From positions 833,418-897,417 of the forward strand of contig NZ_KB899659.1 in the NCBI RefSeq assembly GCF_000378385.1: DNA of 64,000 nucleotides. The letters run 5' to 3'. The number at the start of each line of letters is the position of its first letter. Position 1 is the first letter of the stretch. The translations under genes were made by a program, and so were the position numbers. The notes under the pieces were generated by a model. It saw nothing but the letters and a program-made list of their open reading frames with translations, made no database searches and had not been told where the DNA came from. Source of the stretch: Paenibacillus daejeonensis DSM 15491. Its GTDB lineage: Bacteria; Bacillota; Bacilli; Paenibacillales; Paenibacillaceae. Positions 1 through 9,085 of this stretch are shown here, one piece after another.

Positions 1-711
1 TGGCGAGTTCAAATACTTGGGCTGGGTATCGCCGCTGCTCCTGCCCGCGAATCCGATGACCTTGCCCTGCCTGTCCCACAGCGGGAAGATGATTCGCTCC
101 CGGAATCGGTCGACATACCCGCTGCCGTCTTGCTTGGCAGATAGCAGCCCGCCCTTTTCCATTAGGCTCAAATCGTATTCGCGCTTCTGCAGAAAGTTGA
201 CTAGCGTGTCCCAACGTCCAGGCGCATAGCCGATCATGAACTGATCAATGAGCTTGTCCGTCAGTCCACGGTTGCGCAAGTAAGCCATGGCCGGCTGGCC
301 GAACTCCGTGTTCTTCAGAATATAATGATAGAACTTGGCCGTGTAGTCATGTGCCGCCAGCAGCGTATCCCGTTCTTTCTGCTGCTCGGTTGGCTGGGCA
401 GGCGCTTGTGACCACGTAATCGGGATTCCGGCATCTTCAGCCATGGCCGATACAGCTTCCGGAAAGGAGTAGCCCTCCATTTCAGCCACGAACTTAATGA
501 CATCGCCGCCTTGACCACAGCCGTAACAATGAAAAATCTGTTTCTCTGGCGTGACGGTAAACGATGGCGTCTTTTCGGAATGAAACGGACATAGCCCCTT
601 CATATATTTGCCTTGTTTGGATAGATGAACGTATTTGCCTACTGTTTCCACAATATCATGATGTCTGAGGACGTCTTGGATGACTGATTCTGGAATTTTG
701 CCGTAAGACAT
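1..711 (-). CDS. dnaG: DNA primase DnaG, N-terminal part (cut by window edge)
   Basis: This is the first 237 codons of the replicative primase, which makes RNA primers for lagging-strand synthesis with DnaB helicase. The frame is open to base 1, so the rest of the gene lies to the left. The N-terminal CHC2 zinc finger is intact: C41-x2-H44 (CPFH) and C62-x2-C65 (CYGC), with the usual TPSF segment between them. The catalytic core begins near residue 120 and the RFRERIIFPL motif of the TOPRIM-preceding region is present. The start ATG at 709-711 gives the family start MSYGKIPE. It follows the YaiI-family gene by about 40 bases, as in B. subtilis yqxD-dnaG-sigA, so sigA is expected beyond the left edge. 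Identification is certain; only the truncation limits it. Confidence 0.97.
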   Translation of the reverse strand, partial: MSYGKIPESVIQDVLRHHDIVETVGKYVHLSKQGKYMKGLCPFHSEKTPSFTVTPEKQIFHCYGCGQGGDVIKFVAEMEGYSFPEAVSAMAEDAGIPITWSQAPAQPTEQQKERDTLLAAHDYTAKFYHYILKNTEFGQPAMAYLRNRGLTDKLIDQFMIGYAPGRWDTLVNFLQKREYDLSLMEKGGLLSAKQDGSGYVDRFRERIIFPLWDRQGKVIGFAGRSSGDTQPKYLNSP

Positions 712-753
712 GCTTGATCACCTTCATCCTTGTAACACGTAGATAACTATTCG

Positions 754-1203
754 CTATGGTTCCTTAATCTCCTGCCGCATTTGCAAAACTTTTGTCAGCT
801 TTTGTTGAAACCGGACGCGGTCCTCACCGGACATCGCGCGCGGCCCCTTTGCTCGTCCGCCGCCTCTCCTGATCTTTGCCTGCTCATGCCGACGCTCCAT
901 CAAAAAGTCAATGGTCGCATCGTCATAGCGCTGACCTCTGTTGGATAGCACCGTTGCCCCCTTGGCCAGGGAAATGGTCGCCAGACCAAAGTCCTGGGTC
1001 ACGACAATGTCGCCCCGCCGGATGTGATTGGCGATATACAAGTCGACCGATTGACTGCTACGGTCCACTTGAACCACGCGTACACCTTCCTCTTCCTGAA
1101 GCCGGTGATCGTATGAGGCCACCAGAAGCACGGGCACGGAAAACAGTCGGGCGGTTATCGCGATCTCGGATTTGACAGGACAGGCATCAGCATCGACAAC
1201 AAT
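754..1203 (-). CDS. YaiI/YqxD family (DUF188) protein with a probable ATT start
   Basis: This is a small PIN-like DUF188 protein of about 149 residues; its biochemical role is not settled. The hallmark N-terminal VVDADACPVK segment and the later RGDIVVTQDFGLA and GATVLSNRG motifs are all present, with a basic C-terminus. The oddity is the start. The family motif begins at codon 1201-1203, but that codon is ATT, a stop lies about nine codons upstream, and there is no ATG, GTG or TTG between. An AGG sits 7 bases before the ATT, which is good ribosome-site spacing. A GTG at 1135-1137 would delete the conserved DADACPVK segment. I therefore infer an ATT start, or a sequence error upstream. It neighbours dnaG as yqxD does in Bacillus. 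Confidence 0.85.
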   Translation of the reverse strand: MVVDADACPVKSEIAITARLFSVPVLLVASYDHRLQEEEGVRVVQVDRSSQSVDLYIANHIRRGDIVVTQDFGLATISLAKGATVLSNRGQRYDDATIDFLMERRHEQAKIRRGGGRAKGPRAMSGEDRVRFQQKLTKVLQMRQEIKEP

Positions 1204-1256
1204 CGTTGGACCTGCGTATTCGATAGATCATCACCGCAATCCTCGTAAACTTCCGT

Positions 1257-1285
1257 ATTATAATATACGATGCCAGAACTTAAAA
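1257..1285 (-). promoter_or_regulatory. Candidate promoter for the yaiI-dnaG operon
   Basis: A perfect TATAAT (minus strand, 1257-1262) lies about 50 bases upstream of the proposed ATT start. The hexamer 17 bases further up is only TTTTAA, so the -35 match is poor. The location between the convergent-free PPDK-regulator stop and the yaiI start fits a promoter for the macromolecular-synthesis operon. Confidence 0.4.
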
Positions 1286-1351
1286 TCCTGCCTGATTCCT
1301 ACGCGAAATACGGATTTCGCATTTTTTTTCGTCGAAAAAAAACGAATCGCA

Positions 1352-2185
1352 TCAATTTCGTATATGTTCCAGGATCAAACTGGCGGTTTCTTCGACTGCG
1401 CGATGCGACACATCAATCACCTTGCAGCCAATTTGCTTCATGATATCTTCTGCGTATTTAAGCTCCCGCTCAATTCGCTCCGTTGTTGCATAGGAGGCAC
1501 TATTGGGCAGGCCCAGTGCCTTTAGTCTTTCCTTGCGGATGACATTCAAATAATGGGGACCGATTGTGAGCCCCACCACCTTGTCAACAGGGAGTCCAAA
1601 CAGCTCATCCGGCGGCTTGATCTCAGGGACCAGCGGGACATTGGCTACCTTAAATTTTTTGTGAGCCAGATACATGGATAACGGCGTTTTGGACGTGCGG
1701 GATACGCCGATCAGTACAATATCTGCCTTGAGGACACCGCTTGTATCCTTGGCATCATCGTACTTGACGGCGAATTCCACAGCTTCAACCTTGCGGAAGT
1801 AGTCTTCGTCCAGCACATGATTCAGTCCGGGCTCATTGCGGGAGCTGCGGCCAATTCGCTGCTCCATGCTGGTAATCAGGGTGCCGAGCAAATCAATGGC
1901 CATGATTCCATACTCCTCGCACAGGCGGGCGATATACTCGCGCAAATGCGGGATAACCAGCGTGTACAGAACGATCGCCTGGTTCTGCTTGGCCAGCTTC
2001 ACCATACGCTCGATTGCCGATTCATCCTGGATAAATGAAGCCCGGCGAATCTCCGAGTGGACCGGATGGAACTGAGCGATTGCGGCTCTCACTACCAGCT
2101 CCCCGGTATCACCGGCCGAGTCGGAAACGACGTAGATGATCACATCGGGATTTTTGTTGAAAAGAGTCAACGGGTCCACAGTCAC
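1352..2185 (-). CDS. Pyruvate,phosphate dikinase / PEP synthase regulatory protein (kinase/pyrophosphorylase, DUF299)
   Basis: This is the bifunctional ADP-dependent kinase and Pi-dependent pyrophosphorylase family that switches PPDK or PEP synthase off and on by threonine phosphorylation; B. subtilis YqfL is the relative. The hallmark VIIYVVSDSAGDTGE at the N-terminus and the P-loop-like GVSRTSKTP in the middle are present, followed by the conserved VGLTIGP segment. I chose the GTG at 2183-2185 because AGGAGG lies 8 bases upstream. An in-frame TTG at 2204-2206 would add seven residues but would place that ribosome site inside the gene. The gene starts only about 50 bases after the glyS stop, where B. 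subtilis has ccpN in between. No PPDK gene is in the window, so the target enzyme must be encoded elsewhere. Confidence 0.93.
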   Translation of the reverse strand: MTVDPLTLFNKNPDVIIYVVSDSAGDTGELVVRAAIAQFHPVHSEIRRASFIQDESAIERMVKLAKQNQAIVLYTLVIPHLREYIARLCEEYGIMAIDLLGTLITSMEQRIGRSSRNEPGLNHVLDEDYFRKVEAVEFAVKYDDAKDTSGVLKADIVLIGVSRTSKTPLSMYLAHKKFKVANVPLVPEIKPPDELFGLPVDKVVGLTIGPHYLNVIRKERLKALGLPNSASYATTERIERELKYAEDIMKQIGCKVIDVSHRAVEETASLILEHIRN

Positions 2186-2232
2186 GGTGAGCACCTCCTG
2201 GTTCAATAATGGAAGGGACGATTTATTTTGGA

Positions 2233-4314
2233 CTACCAGACAATCTTACTGAAATCTGCAATCGGACGAATACCGGATGCGATATCAGCGAGCTGGCCCA
2301 GACGATTCGCGCGAACTGCCGGATCTTCAGCCATAACCATGACTTTGTCGAAATAAGCCGTGATGGGCTCGCGCAGCGAGGCCAATCGACCAATCGCCTC
2401 TGCCGCATCACCTGCGGCCAACGCCTCAGCAACCTGCGGACGCGCAAGGTTCCAATGCTCATGAAGCTCACGCTCTACGTCCTCCGCGAACAGCCCAGAA
2501 TCCGAACCGGTCTGTTCGGCCTTGGCAGCCAGGTTGTTCACCCGGTTAAGCGCGTCGACGGCGAGCTTGAAACTTTCCTTCTCCTCACCACTAGCCGCGG
2601 CGAATAGGGCCGATGCACGTTCAACCGTCATGCGCAAATTGTCGAAGCCGGAAGCCATGACCGCATCGATAATATCGTAGCGAATCCCGTGCTCACCGAG
2701 GAGATTCTTTACGCGCAGCGCAAAGAATTCCAGTAGTTCGCCGCGCACCTCTTCCCGCTCCCGCTTCAAGCCGCGCGCTTCATGAACGTCAAGCGAGATA
2801 TCAAACAATTCACTTAGTCGGAGCTCGAAGCCATGCGTAATCATAATCTGTACGATACCAGCCGCCTGTCTGCGCAGTGCATAGGGATCTTGCGAACCTG
2901 TCGGAATAATGCCGATCGAGAAACAGCCAACGATGGTGTCCATCTTGTCAGCCAGACTGATAATGGCGCCTGGAACACTGGCTGGTGCTTGCTCGCCTGC
3001 GAATCGGGGTTGATAATGCTCGAACACGGCGCGTGCGACGGCTTCACTCTCGCCTGCTTTCCGCGCATAGTCTTCACCCATGATGCCCTGCAGCTCTGGA
3101 AACTCATAGACCATTTGCGTCACCAGGTCAAACTTGGCAATTTGTGCAGCACGGTCAACGGCCGCTGCTGTCTCTCCGCTAAGCCCCAGACGCTGATGCA
3201 GCCTGCTGGCTACCTCGCGAATCCGGCCAACCTTCTCGGCAGTTGTCCCCAGCTCCTCGTGATACACAATGCTTTCCAGCTTGGCAAGTGCGGCTTCGAT
3301 CGTCAGCTTTTGATCCTCTGCATAGAAGAATTTAGCATCCGACAACCGGGCACGCAGCACCTTCTCATTACCTCTGGCCACTTGCTCGATGGAAGTGGAA
3401 TCGCCATTGCGAACCGTCACAAAATGCGGCAGCAGCTCCCCTTGTTCATTGAGCACCGGGAAATAGCGCTGATGCTCGCGCATCGAGGTAATGAGCACCT
3501 CTTTTGGAATCTCCAGGAATGATGGATCAAAACTACCATAGAGAGCCGTTGGATACTCGACCAGGAATACGATTTCCTCCAGCAAATCCTCTTTGACGGC
3601 AATATGCCAACCGCGCTCCTTGCTAAGCGCTTCGATTTGCTTCAGAATCATCTCTTCGCGCTCCTGCACATTGACGATAACGTGCTGCTCCCGCAAGCGT
3701 TCGACATAATTCTCAGGTTTGTCGATCGTCGTCTCGCTGCCCAGGAAACGATGGCCCTTGGAGCGATTGCCGCTCTGTACACCAGCGATCTCCAGAGGAA
3801 TCACTTCTGTGCCGAATAATGCAGTCAGCCAGCGAATCGGTCGCACAAACCTTAGCTCCTGTGTGCCCCAACGCATATTCTTGGGAAAGGTCATGGATAC
3901 GATTTGCTGTCGCAATCCTTCGGACAACACGTCAGACGTATTGGTGCCCAGGCTGCTCTTGTTTGCATAGACATACTCTACACCTTGCAGCTCTTTCATA
4001 AACAATTGGTCCGGCTCTACCCCCTGACTTCTGGCGAAGCCAAGCGCTGCCTTGCTCCAGTTGCCTTCGCCATCCAGGGCGATTTTGCGAGATGGACCTT
4101 TTACTTCTTCATGGATGTCCGATTGTTTCTCGGCTACTCCTTCAATCAGCAAAGCAATACGACGCGGTGTCGCAAAGGCTTGAACCGCTTCATGACCAAT
4201 ACGAGCTTCTGTGAGCCACTTCACGACACGCTCTTGCAGCTGATTCATCGCCCCGCGTACAAAACGCGCAGGCACCTCTTCCATTCCGATCTCCAACAGC
4301 AGATGTCTACTCAT
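2233..4314 (-). CDS. glyS: Glycyl-tRNA synthetase beta subunit
   Basis: This is the large subunit of the bacterial alpha2-beta2 glycyl-tRNA synthetase, which charges tRNA-Gly in the cytoplasm. The 693-residue product has the family N-terminus [18 protein letters not shown] and the conserved segments [16 protein letters not shown] and HQRYFPV. The catalytic-like HD-type core is followed by a C-terminal DALR-like anticodon-binding region ending [19 protein letters not shown]. Length is normal (B. subtilis about 680). The start ATG overlaps the end of glyQ by 8 bases, implying translational coupling. Expression should follow glyQ and be controlled by the glycine T-box upstream. Confidence 0.97.
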   Translation of the reverse strand: MSRHLLLEIGMEEVPARFVRGAMNQLQERVVKWLTEARIGHEAVQAFATPRRIALLIEGVAEKQSDIHEEVKGPSRKIALDGEGNWSKAALGFARSQGVEPDQLFMKELQGVEYVYANKSSLGTNTSDVLSEGLRQQIVSMTFPKNMRWGTQELRFVRPIRWLTALFGTEVIPLEIAGVQSGNRSKGHRFLGSETTIDKPENYVERLREQHVIVNVQEREEMILKQIEALSKERGWHIAVKEDLLEEIVFLVEYPTALYGSFDPSFLEIPKEVLITSMREHQRYFPVLNEQGELLPHFVTVRNGDSTSIEQVARGNEKVLRARLSDAKFFYAEDQKLTIEAALAKLESIVYHEELGTTAEKVGRIREVASRLHQRLGLSGETAAAVDRAAQIAKFDLVTQMVYEFPELQGIMGEDYARKAGESEAVARAVFEHYQPRFAGEQAPASVPGAIISLADKMDTIVGCFSIGIIPTGSQDPYALRRQAAGIVQIMITHGFELRLSELFDISLDVHEARGLKREREEVRGELLEFFALRVKNLLGEHGIRYDIIDAVMASGFDNLRMTVERASALFAAASGEEKESFKLAVDALNRVNNLAAKAEQTGSDSGLFAEDVERELHEHWNLARPQVAEALAAGDAAEAIGRLASLREPITAYFDKVMVMAEDPAVRANRLGQLADIASGIRPIADFSKIVW

Positions 4315-5194
4315 GAGCCGTCGCCTCCTTCTTCAGCAGCGGGAAGCCCAGCTTCTCGCGTTCCTCCAGATACGTAGCTGCGCATTGACGCGCCAGATTA
4401 CGCACACGGGTAATATAGCCGGTCCGCTCCGTGACACTGATTGCGCCGCGCGCATCGAGCAGATTGAAGGTGTGGGAGCACTTCAGCACATAATCATAAG
4501 CAGGGAAAACAAGATTCTCCGCCATGGCCCGCTTGGCTTCCTCTTCGTATTTGGCGAAAAGAGAGAACAACATCGCTGCATCTGCCAGCTCAAACGTATA
4601 TTTGGAATGCTCGTATTCCGGCTGCTTGAAGACATCTCCGTATGTGACGCCGTTCACCCACTCCAGATCGAACACATTTTCTTTGTCTTGAATGTACGAA
4701 GCAAGACGTTCCATTCCATAAGTAATTTCGACAGCAACAGGCACTGCGTCGATGCCGCCTACCTGTTGAAAATAAGTAAATTGCGTAATTTCCATGCCAT
4801 CCAGCCATACTTCCCAGCCTAATCCCCATGCACCCAGCGTCGGCGATTCCCAGTTATCCTCGACAAACCGGATATCATGATGAAGCGGGTCAATGCCCAA
4901 CTGGCGCAGACTTTCGAGATATAGCTCCTGAATATCATCAGGTGACGGTTTTAGAATGACTTGGAACTGATGATGCTGATACAGACGGTTCGGATTCTCG
5001 CCATACCGACCATCTGCCGGCCGTCTCGAAGGTTCCACGTAAGCTACATTCCAAGGCTCCGGTCCGATCGAACGAAGAAACGTCATGGGGTTCATCGTGC
5101 CGGCACCTTTCTCTACATCATAAGGCTGCATGAGGAGACAATTCTGTCCCGCCCAAAATTGCTGCAGCGTGAGGATCATGCCTTGTACATTCAT
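4307..5194 (-). CDS. glyQ: Glycyl-tRNA synthetase alpha subunit
   Basis: This is the catalytic subunit of the alpha2-beta2 type glycyl-tRNA synthetase, 295 residues, the usual length. Family segments seen include the N-terminal [29 protein letters not shown] region, [19 protein letters not shown], the [30 protein letters not shown] core, and ITYGMERLA. It is the first gene after the T-box leader and overlaps glyS by 8 bases. The presence of the two-subunit enzyme rather than the single-chain GlyRS found in many Gram-positives fits Bacillus and Paenibacillus. Confidence 0.97.
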   Translation of the reverse strand: MNVQGMILTLQQFWAGQNCLLMQPYDVEKGAGTMNPMTFLRSIGPEPWNVAYVEPSRRPADGRYGENPNRLYQHHQFQVILKPSPDDIQELYLESLRQLGIDPLHHDIRFVEDNWESPTLGAWGLGWEVWLDGMEITQFTYFQQVGGIDAVPVAVEITYGMERLASYIQDKENVFDLEWVNGVTYGDVFKQPEYEHSKYTFELADAAMLFSLFAKYEEEAKRAMAENLVFPAYDYVLKCSHTFNLLDARGAISVTERTGYITRVRNLARQCAATYLEEREKLGFPLLKKEATAHE

Positions 5195-5284
5195 CCTTGC
5201 TCACTCCCGACTCATAGTAATTACAGACAACCGGCGAAATCGCTCTGTCCTCGCTGGGTCAATACATTTGATCCCGAAGACAGC

Positions 5285-5327
5285 AAAAAATCCCGTCTCT
5301 ACGTCTGCCATAGACATAGGGACGGGA
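5285..5327 (-). terminator. T-box-controlled terminator before glyQ
   Basis: TCCCGTC pairs with GACGGGA, and inside it CTATGTCT pairs with AGACGTAG (one G-T pair) around a short ATGGC loop. Six T residues follow. The 5' side of this stem overlaps the bases needed for the T-box antiterminator. Confidence 0.92.
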
Positions 5328-5534
5328 ATATCCTCCCCGCGGTTCCACCCTACTTGGTCCGCTATCGCAAGCGAACCCGCTCTCGTGTGTTGCTCGCACT
5401 CCGGAGTGCCCTTCACTGATCGTCCCCCACCGGGCTTGCACTATCCCCGGCTCGCTGCATGAGGTCAGGATCAGTTACTCTCTCCATCATCATCCGATCA
5501 GAGAACGATCCATAGGATTGTTCCCATTTCATAA
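5285..5534 (-). promoter_or_regulatory. Glycine T-box riboswitch leader of glyQS
   Basis: The leader carries the diagnostic T-box sequence AGGGTGGAACCGCGGG (minus strand, 5336-5351). Upstream is a compact Stem I region in which GAAGGGCACTC aligns with the specifier loop of the characterised Geobacillus glyQS leader (GAAAGGCATTC, from memory). This places a GGC glycine specifier at 5408-5410. The antiterminator bases and a strong terminator follow. Uncharged tRNA-Gly should stabilise the antiterminator and allow glyQS transcription. Confidence 0.93.
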
Positions 5535-5540
5535 TAATCT

Positions 5541-5569
5541 ATCATAGCAGGTACCTTCCTACAAGTCAA
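5541..5569 (-). promoter_or_regulatory. Sigma-A promoter of the glyQS leader
   Basis: TTGACT (5564-5569), a 17-base spacer, then TATGAT (5541-5546) on the minus strand. The -35 box overlaps the recO stop codon. The expected start near 5534 gives a leader of about 340 bases to glyQ, of which about 250 are the T-box element. Confidence 0.85.
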
Positions 5570-6348
5570 CGGGTCTGTTCATCGGGTGCGCCTTTTTCAT
5601 CCGTCTGAAATAATGGCTCCATCTGATCCAGGAAATCCCGTGATTTAAGTGTCAACGGCAAATGGGTGTCTAGCATGCCCCGAATACAGGCTCGAAGCTC
5701 GGATTTGGTCGTTGAGCTCACTTGAATGCTGCCAAGCCGACGCAGGTCTAGCTGTTTGAACAATCGCAGCAGCTTCAAGGCTCCGTCACCGGTCTGCAGC
5801 ACGCCCGGATCGATGCCTCTGCATCTGCGGCAGAGAATCCCACCCAGGCGGTAGCTGAAGCTGAAAGGCCCGTCTTCATTGCCGCAATGAATGCAGCGAT
5901 CCATCTCTGGCGCATAACCGGCTAGCTGAATGATCTTCATCTCGAAGAGATGGAGCGTAATCTGGGGATCCTTGCCCTCTTGCAATGCAGCAAAGCATGC
6001 GCGCAGCTGTTCAAAAATAAAAGCCCCCGCTTCTTCGTCCTGAAGAGCCCGGTCGCACAGCTCGGCGGCATAAGCTGCGTAGGCTGACAGCTCCAATCGC
6101 TCCCGCAGCTTGTAATGCGACTCTATGATTTCGCCGTGATTCAGCGTGCCCAATCCGCTTTTCTTAAAAAACACGAACTCGCCATGGGTGAATGGCTGTG
6201 CCAGCGACCCATGGCGGCTCTTTAGTTTTTTGGCTCCCCTCACCATGATGCCGGCTTTGCCGTGCGTATTGGTCAGGATTGTAATGATGGCATTGCCTTC
6301 GCCATATGGCATGTTGCGGATGACGATTCCTTCCGTACGGTACAACAT
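5566..6348 (-). CDS. recO: DNA repair protein RecO
   Basis: RecO is a recombination mediator that works with RecF and RecR to load RecA at gaps. The 260-residue product starts with the typical MLYRTEGIVIRNMPYGEGNAIITILT of the N-terminal OB fold. It has the zinc-binding pattern CIHCG...CRRC near residues 157-180 and a helical C-terminal part. Length is usual for Firmicutes. It sits between yqzL/era and glyQ exactly as in B. subtilis. The C-terminus ends within the glyQS promoter, so recO and glyQS are separate transcription units that touch. Confidence 0.96.
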   Translation of the reverse strand: MLYRTEGIVIRNMPYGEGNAIITILTNTHGKAGIMVRGAKKLKSRHGSLAQPFTHGEFVFFKKSGLGTLNHGEIIESHYKLRERLELSAYAAYAAELCDRALQDEEAGAFIFEQLRACFAALQEGKDPQITLHLFEMKIIQLAGYAPEMDRCIHCGNEDGPFSFSYRLGGILCRRCRGIDPGVLQTGDGALKLLRLFKQLDLRRLGSIQVSSTTKSELRACIRGMLDTHLPLTLKSRDFLDQMEPLFQTDEKGAPDEQTR

Positions 6349-6417
6349 CTGGCGTACTCTCCCGTCTATAAACCTGCTTCCGTCATTCGGGAGTGCGCAA
6401 GCGCGGATGAGATAGGT

Positions 6418-6579
6418 CTAGTCCAGCGTATCGGCCTCTTCCACCGCTTCCTGCAAGGCAGCCCCGTCCGCTGCCGTTCCCGCCTCCGTGTCTGGAGCAA
6501 GTGCATCTACTTCCTTGTACAGCATAAAAGCATCCACATCGCCAGTCTTCGTGAAATAGGTCCAGGAGAAATTACGCAT
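6418..6579 (-). CDS. YqzL family small protein
   Basis: A 53-residue open frame begins MRNFSWTYFTKTGDVDAFMLYKEVD and ends in an acidic tail. The pattern (aromatic, short, GDVDAFLLYK-like centre) and the position between era and recO match the YqzL family of Bacillus, whose function is unknown. The start at 6577-6579 is preceded by GAGG about 9 bases upstream. The tail after residue 27 is acidic and alanine-rich (EAGTAADGAALQEAVEEADTLD) and longer than the Bacillus protein. Identification rests on synteny plus the N-terminal pattern. Confidence 0.75.
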   Translation of the reverse strand: MRNFSWTYFTKTGDVDAFMLYKEVDALAPDTEAGTAADGAALQEAVEEADTLD

Positions 6580-6661
6580 GTCTCAACCTCATCCTCTCCG
6601 CTATAAATAGCTACTTCAGTAGGATGTGATGTTCTGATAACCTCTATCCTGGTGAATCCTT

Positions 6662-6805
6662 CCGGTGTTGATCACGAAGCAACTCAAGAAGCAGATTCGA
6701 CATCGAATCTTGAATGCAGTCGGAACTTCCGGTGCTCACGTAGCCTCCACTACGCTCCGCTCCTCATTTCCTCCTGCCTCCAACCTTCTCGGTGCTGAAC
6801 ACCGG
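6662..6805 (-). repeat. Structured intergenic repeat, full copy 1 (downstream of era)
   Basis: This 144-base element is bounded by the inverted ends CCGGTGTT (6662-6669) and AACACCGG (6798-6805). Inside are a hairpin GATTCG-ACAT-CGAATC (6694-6709) and a second hairpin with a CGTAG/CTACG stem near 6739-6754. It also has the conserved minus-strand blocks CAGCACCGAGAAGGTTGGAGG and GAGGAGCGGAG. It begins 12 bases after the era stop in the era direction. A second full copy is at 49697-49851. I do not recognise the family. Confidence 0.8.
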
Positions 6806-6817
6806 TATTGAAGACAA

Positions 6818-7735
6818 TTATTCGTGGCGGTAACCGAATTCTTTGAGCATGCGGTCTTGGTTGCGCCAGTCTTTTTTGACCTTGACCCAGAGCTCGAGGA
6901 AAATACGCGAGCCCAGCAGGGTCTCGATATCCGTACGCGCCTGCTTGCCCACTTCCTTGAGGAGGGCGCCGCTTTTGCCAATGACGATCCCTTTTTGGGA
7001 GTCGCGCTCGACATAGATGACGGCACCGATATAGACCACGCCATTGTCCTGTACCCGCATATCCTCAATCTCTACAGCGATCGAATGCGGAATTTCCTCG
7101 CGAGTCATTTGCAGAATCTTCTCGCGGATGAGCTCGGCGCACACGAATTGTTCCGGGTGGTCCGTCACCTGGTCGGCAGGATAGTACTGAGGACCTTCCG
7201 GCATATACGGAAGCAGCTGCTCCAGCAGCGTGTCCACATTACTTCCCAGCAGCGCAGAGACCGGGATAATTTGGGCAAACTCATGCAAATCCTTGTATTG
7301 GGTAATGATCTCAAGCAGCTTTTCCGGATGCACCTTGTCGATCTTGTTAAGGACAAGCACAACCGGCGTATTGGTTTTCTTCAGTTTTTCTATAATAAAC
7401 CGGTCGCCCCCGCCTAGTCCTTCGAATACATCAACCAGAAAAAGTGCCGCATCGACTTCACTCAGTGCGGTGTCCGCTGCCTTAATCATGTAGTTGCCCA
7501 GCTTGGAGGTCGGCTTATGAATGCCTGGCGTATCCAAAAATACAATTTGGGCTTGATCCGTCGTGTAGACGCCATGAATTTTGTTGCGCGTGGTTTGCGG
7601 TTTGTCGGACATAATCGCAATCTTCTGGCCAATAATCTGATTGATCAGGGTAGACTTGCCCACATTGGGGCGGCCGATTATGGCCACAAAGCCGGAGCGG
7701 AACGCTTGTTTCGTAGAATCCTGTTGCGTAGCCAT
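6818..7735 (-). CDS. era: GTPase Era
   Basis: Era is an essential GTPase that binds 16S rRNA and assists 30S maturation. The 305-residue protein has G1 GRPNVGKS near residue 20, the switch region [12 protein letters not shown]3 DTPGIHKP, G4 NKID and a G5-like SAL. A C-terminal KH domain follows with the GxxG-type [12 protein letters not shown] segment and the end [18 protein letters not shown]. The length is normal. It is preceded by cdd with a 6-base gap, so the two are almost certainly co-transcribed. Immediately downstream is a structured repeat element before yqzL. Confidence 0.97.
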   Translation of the reverse strand: MATQQDSTKQAFRSGFVAIIGRPNVGKSTLINQIIGQKIAIMSDKPQTTRNKIHGVYTTDQAQIVFLDTPGIHKPTSKLGNYMIKAADTALSEVDAALFLVDVFEGLGGGDRFIIEKLKKTNTPVVLVLNKIDKVHPEKLLEIITQYKDLHEFAQIIPVSALLGSNVDTLLEQLLPYMPEGPQYYPADQVTDHPEQFVCAELIREKILQMTREEIPHSIAVEIEDMRVQDNGVVYIGAVIYVERDSQKGIVIGKSGALLKEVGKQARTDIETLLGSRIFLELWVKVKKDWRNQDRMLKEFGYRHE

Positions 7736-7741
7736 CGTTCG

Positions 7742-8587
<846 letters not shown>

Positions 8588-8588
<1 letters not shown>

Positions 8589-9085
8589 TACCGGCTCAGA
8601 CCTGCTGCTGCGAGTACAGCTTCCTGCTTGACCGTCATGACTTGCTCGCTGTTGTCGTCCTGATGGTCATAGCCGAGCAAATGGAGAAAACCATGGACGA
8701 ACAGAAAGCCGATCTCTCGTTCAAGGGAATGACCATATTCCTCGCTTTGCTCTCGTGCCCGCTCGGCGGAGATAATAATATCGCCCAGCATGTCTGTAAC
8801 GAGCGACGCAGCGCCCTCCGATTCTTCATCAAAGTGGATGTCCGTCTCCTCTTCGCCTTCATCCTGCATAGCAAAGGACAGCACATCCGTCGGCCGGTCG
8901 ATGCCGCGATAGTCACGGTTCAGTCGATGAATCTCTTCATTGTCAACAAAGGTTAGCGCCACCTCGCCGGAGCTCAGTCCTTCCGCTTCAGCGGCCAGCT
9001 GCAGCAGTTGCTCCAGGCGGGCAATCCATGCTTCAGGAATATCCACCTTCTCCTGCTCATTGCTCCAGTCCAGCTGCATACTCAT
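8588..9085 (-). CDS. ybeY: rRNA maturation endoribonuclease YbeY
   Basis: YbeY is a zinc endoribonuclease involved in 16S rRNA 3' processing and ribosome quality control. The 165-residue protein carries the diagnostic H-x3-H-x5-H zinc motif at H131, H135 and H141 (HGFLHLLGYDH) and the conserved RPTDVLSF segment near residue 65. The start is ATG at 9083-9085, overlapping the pgpH stop by 4 bases. It lies in the phoH-pgpH-ybeY-dgkA-cdd-era order known from Bacillus. Confidence 0.96.

Noticed and set aside
1303-1329. A plus-strand terminator-like sequence, GCGAAAT/ATTTCGC followed by T residues
   Set aside because: No plus-strand gene ends here, and on the minus strand there is no T run after the stem. 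It may be incidental, so it is not annotated.
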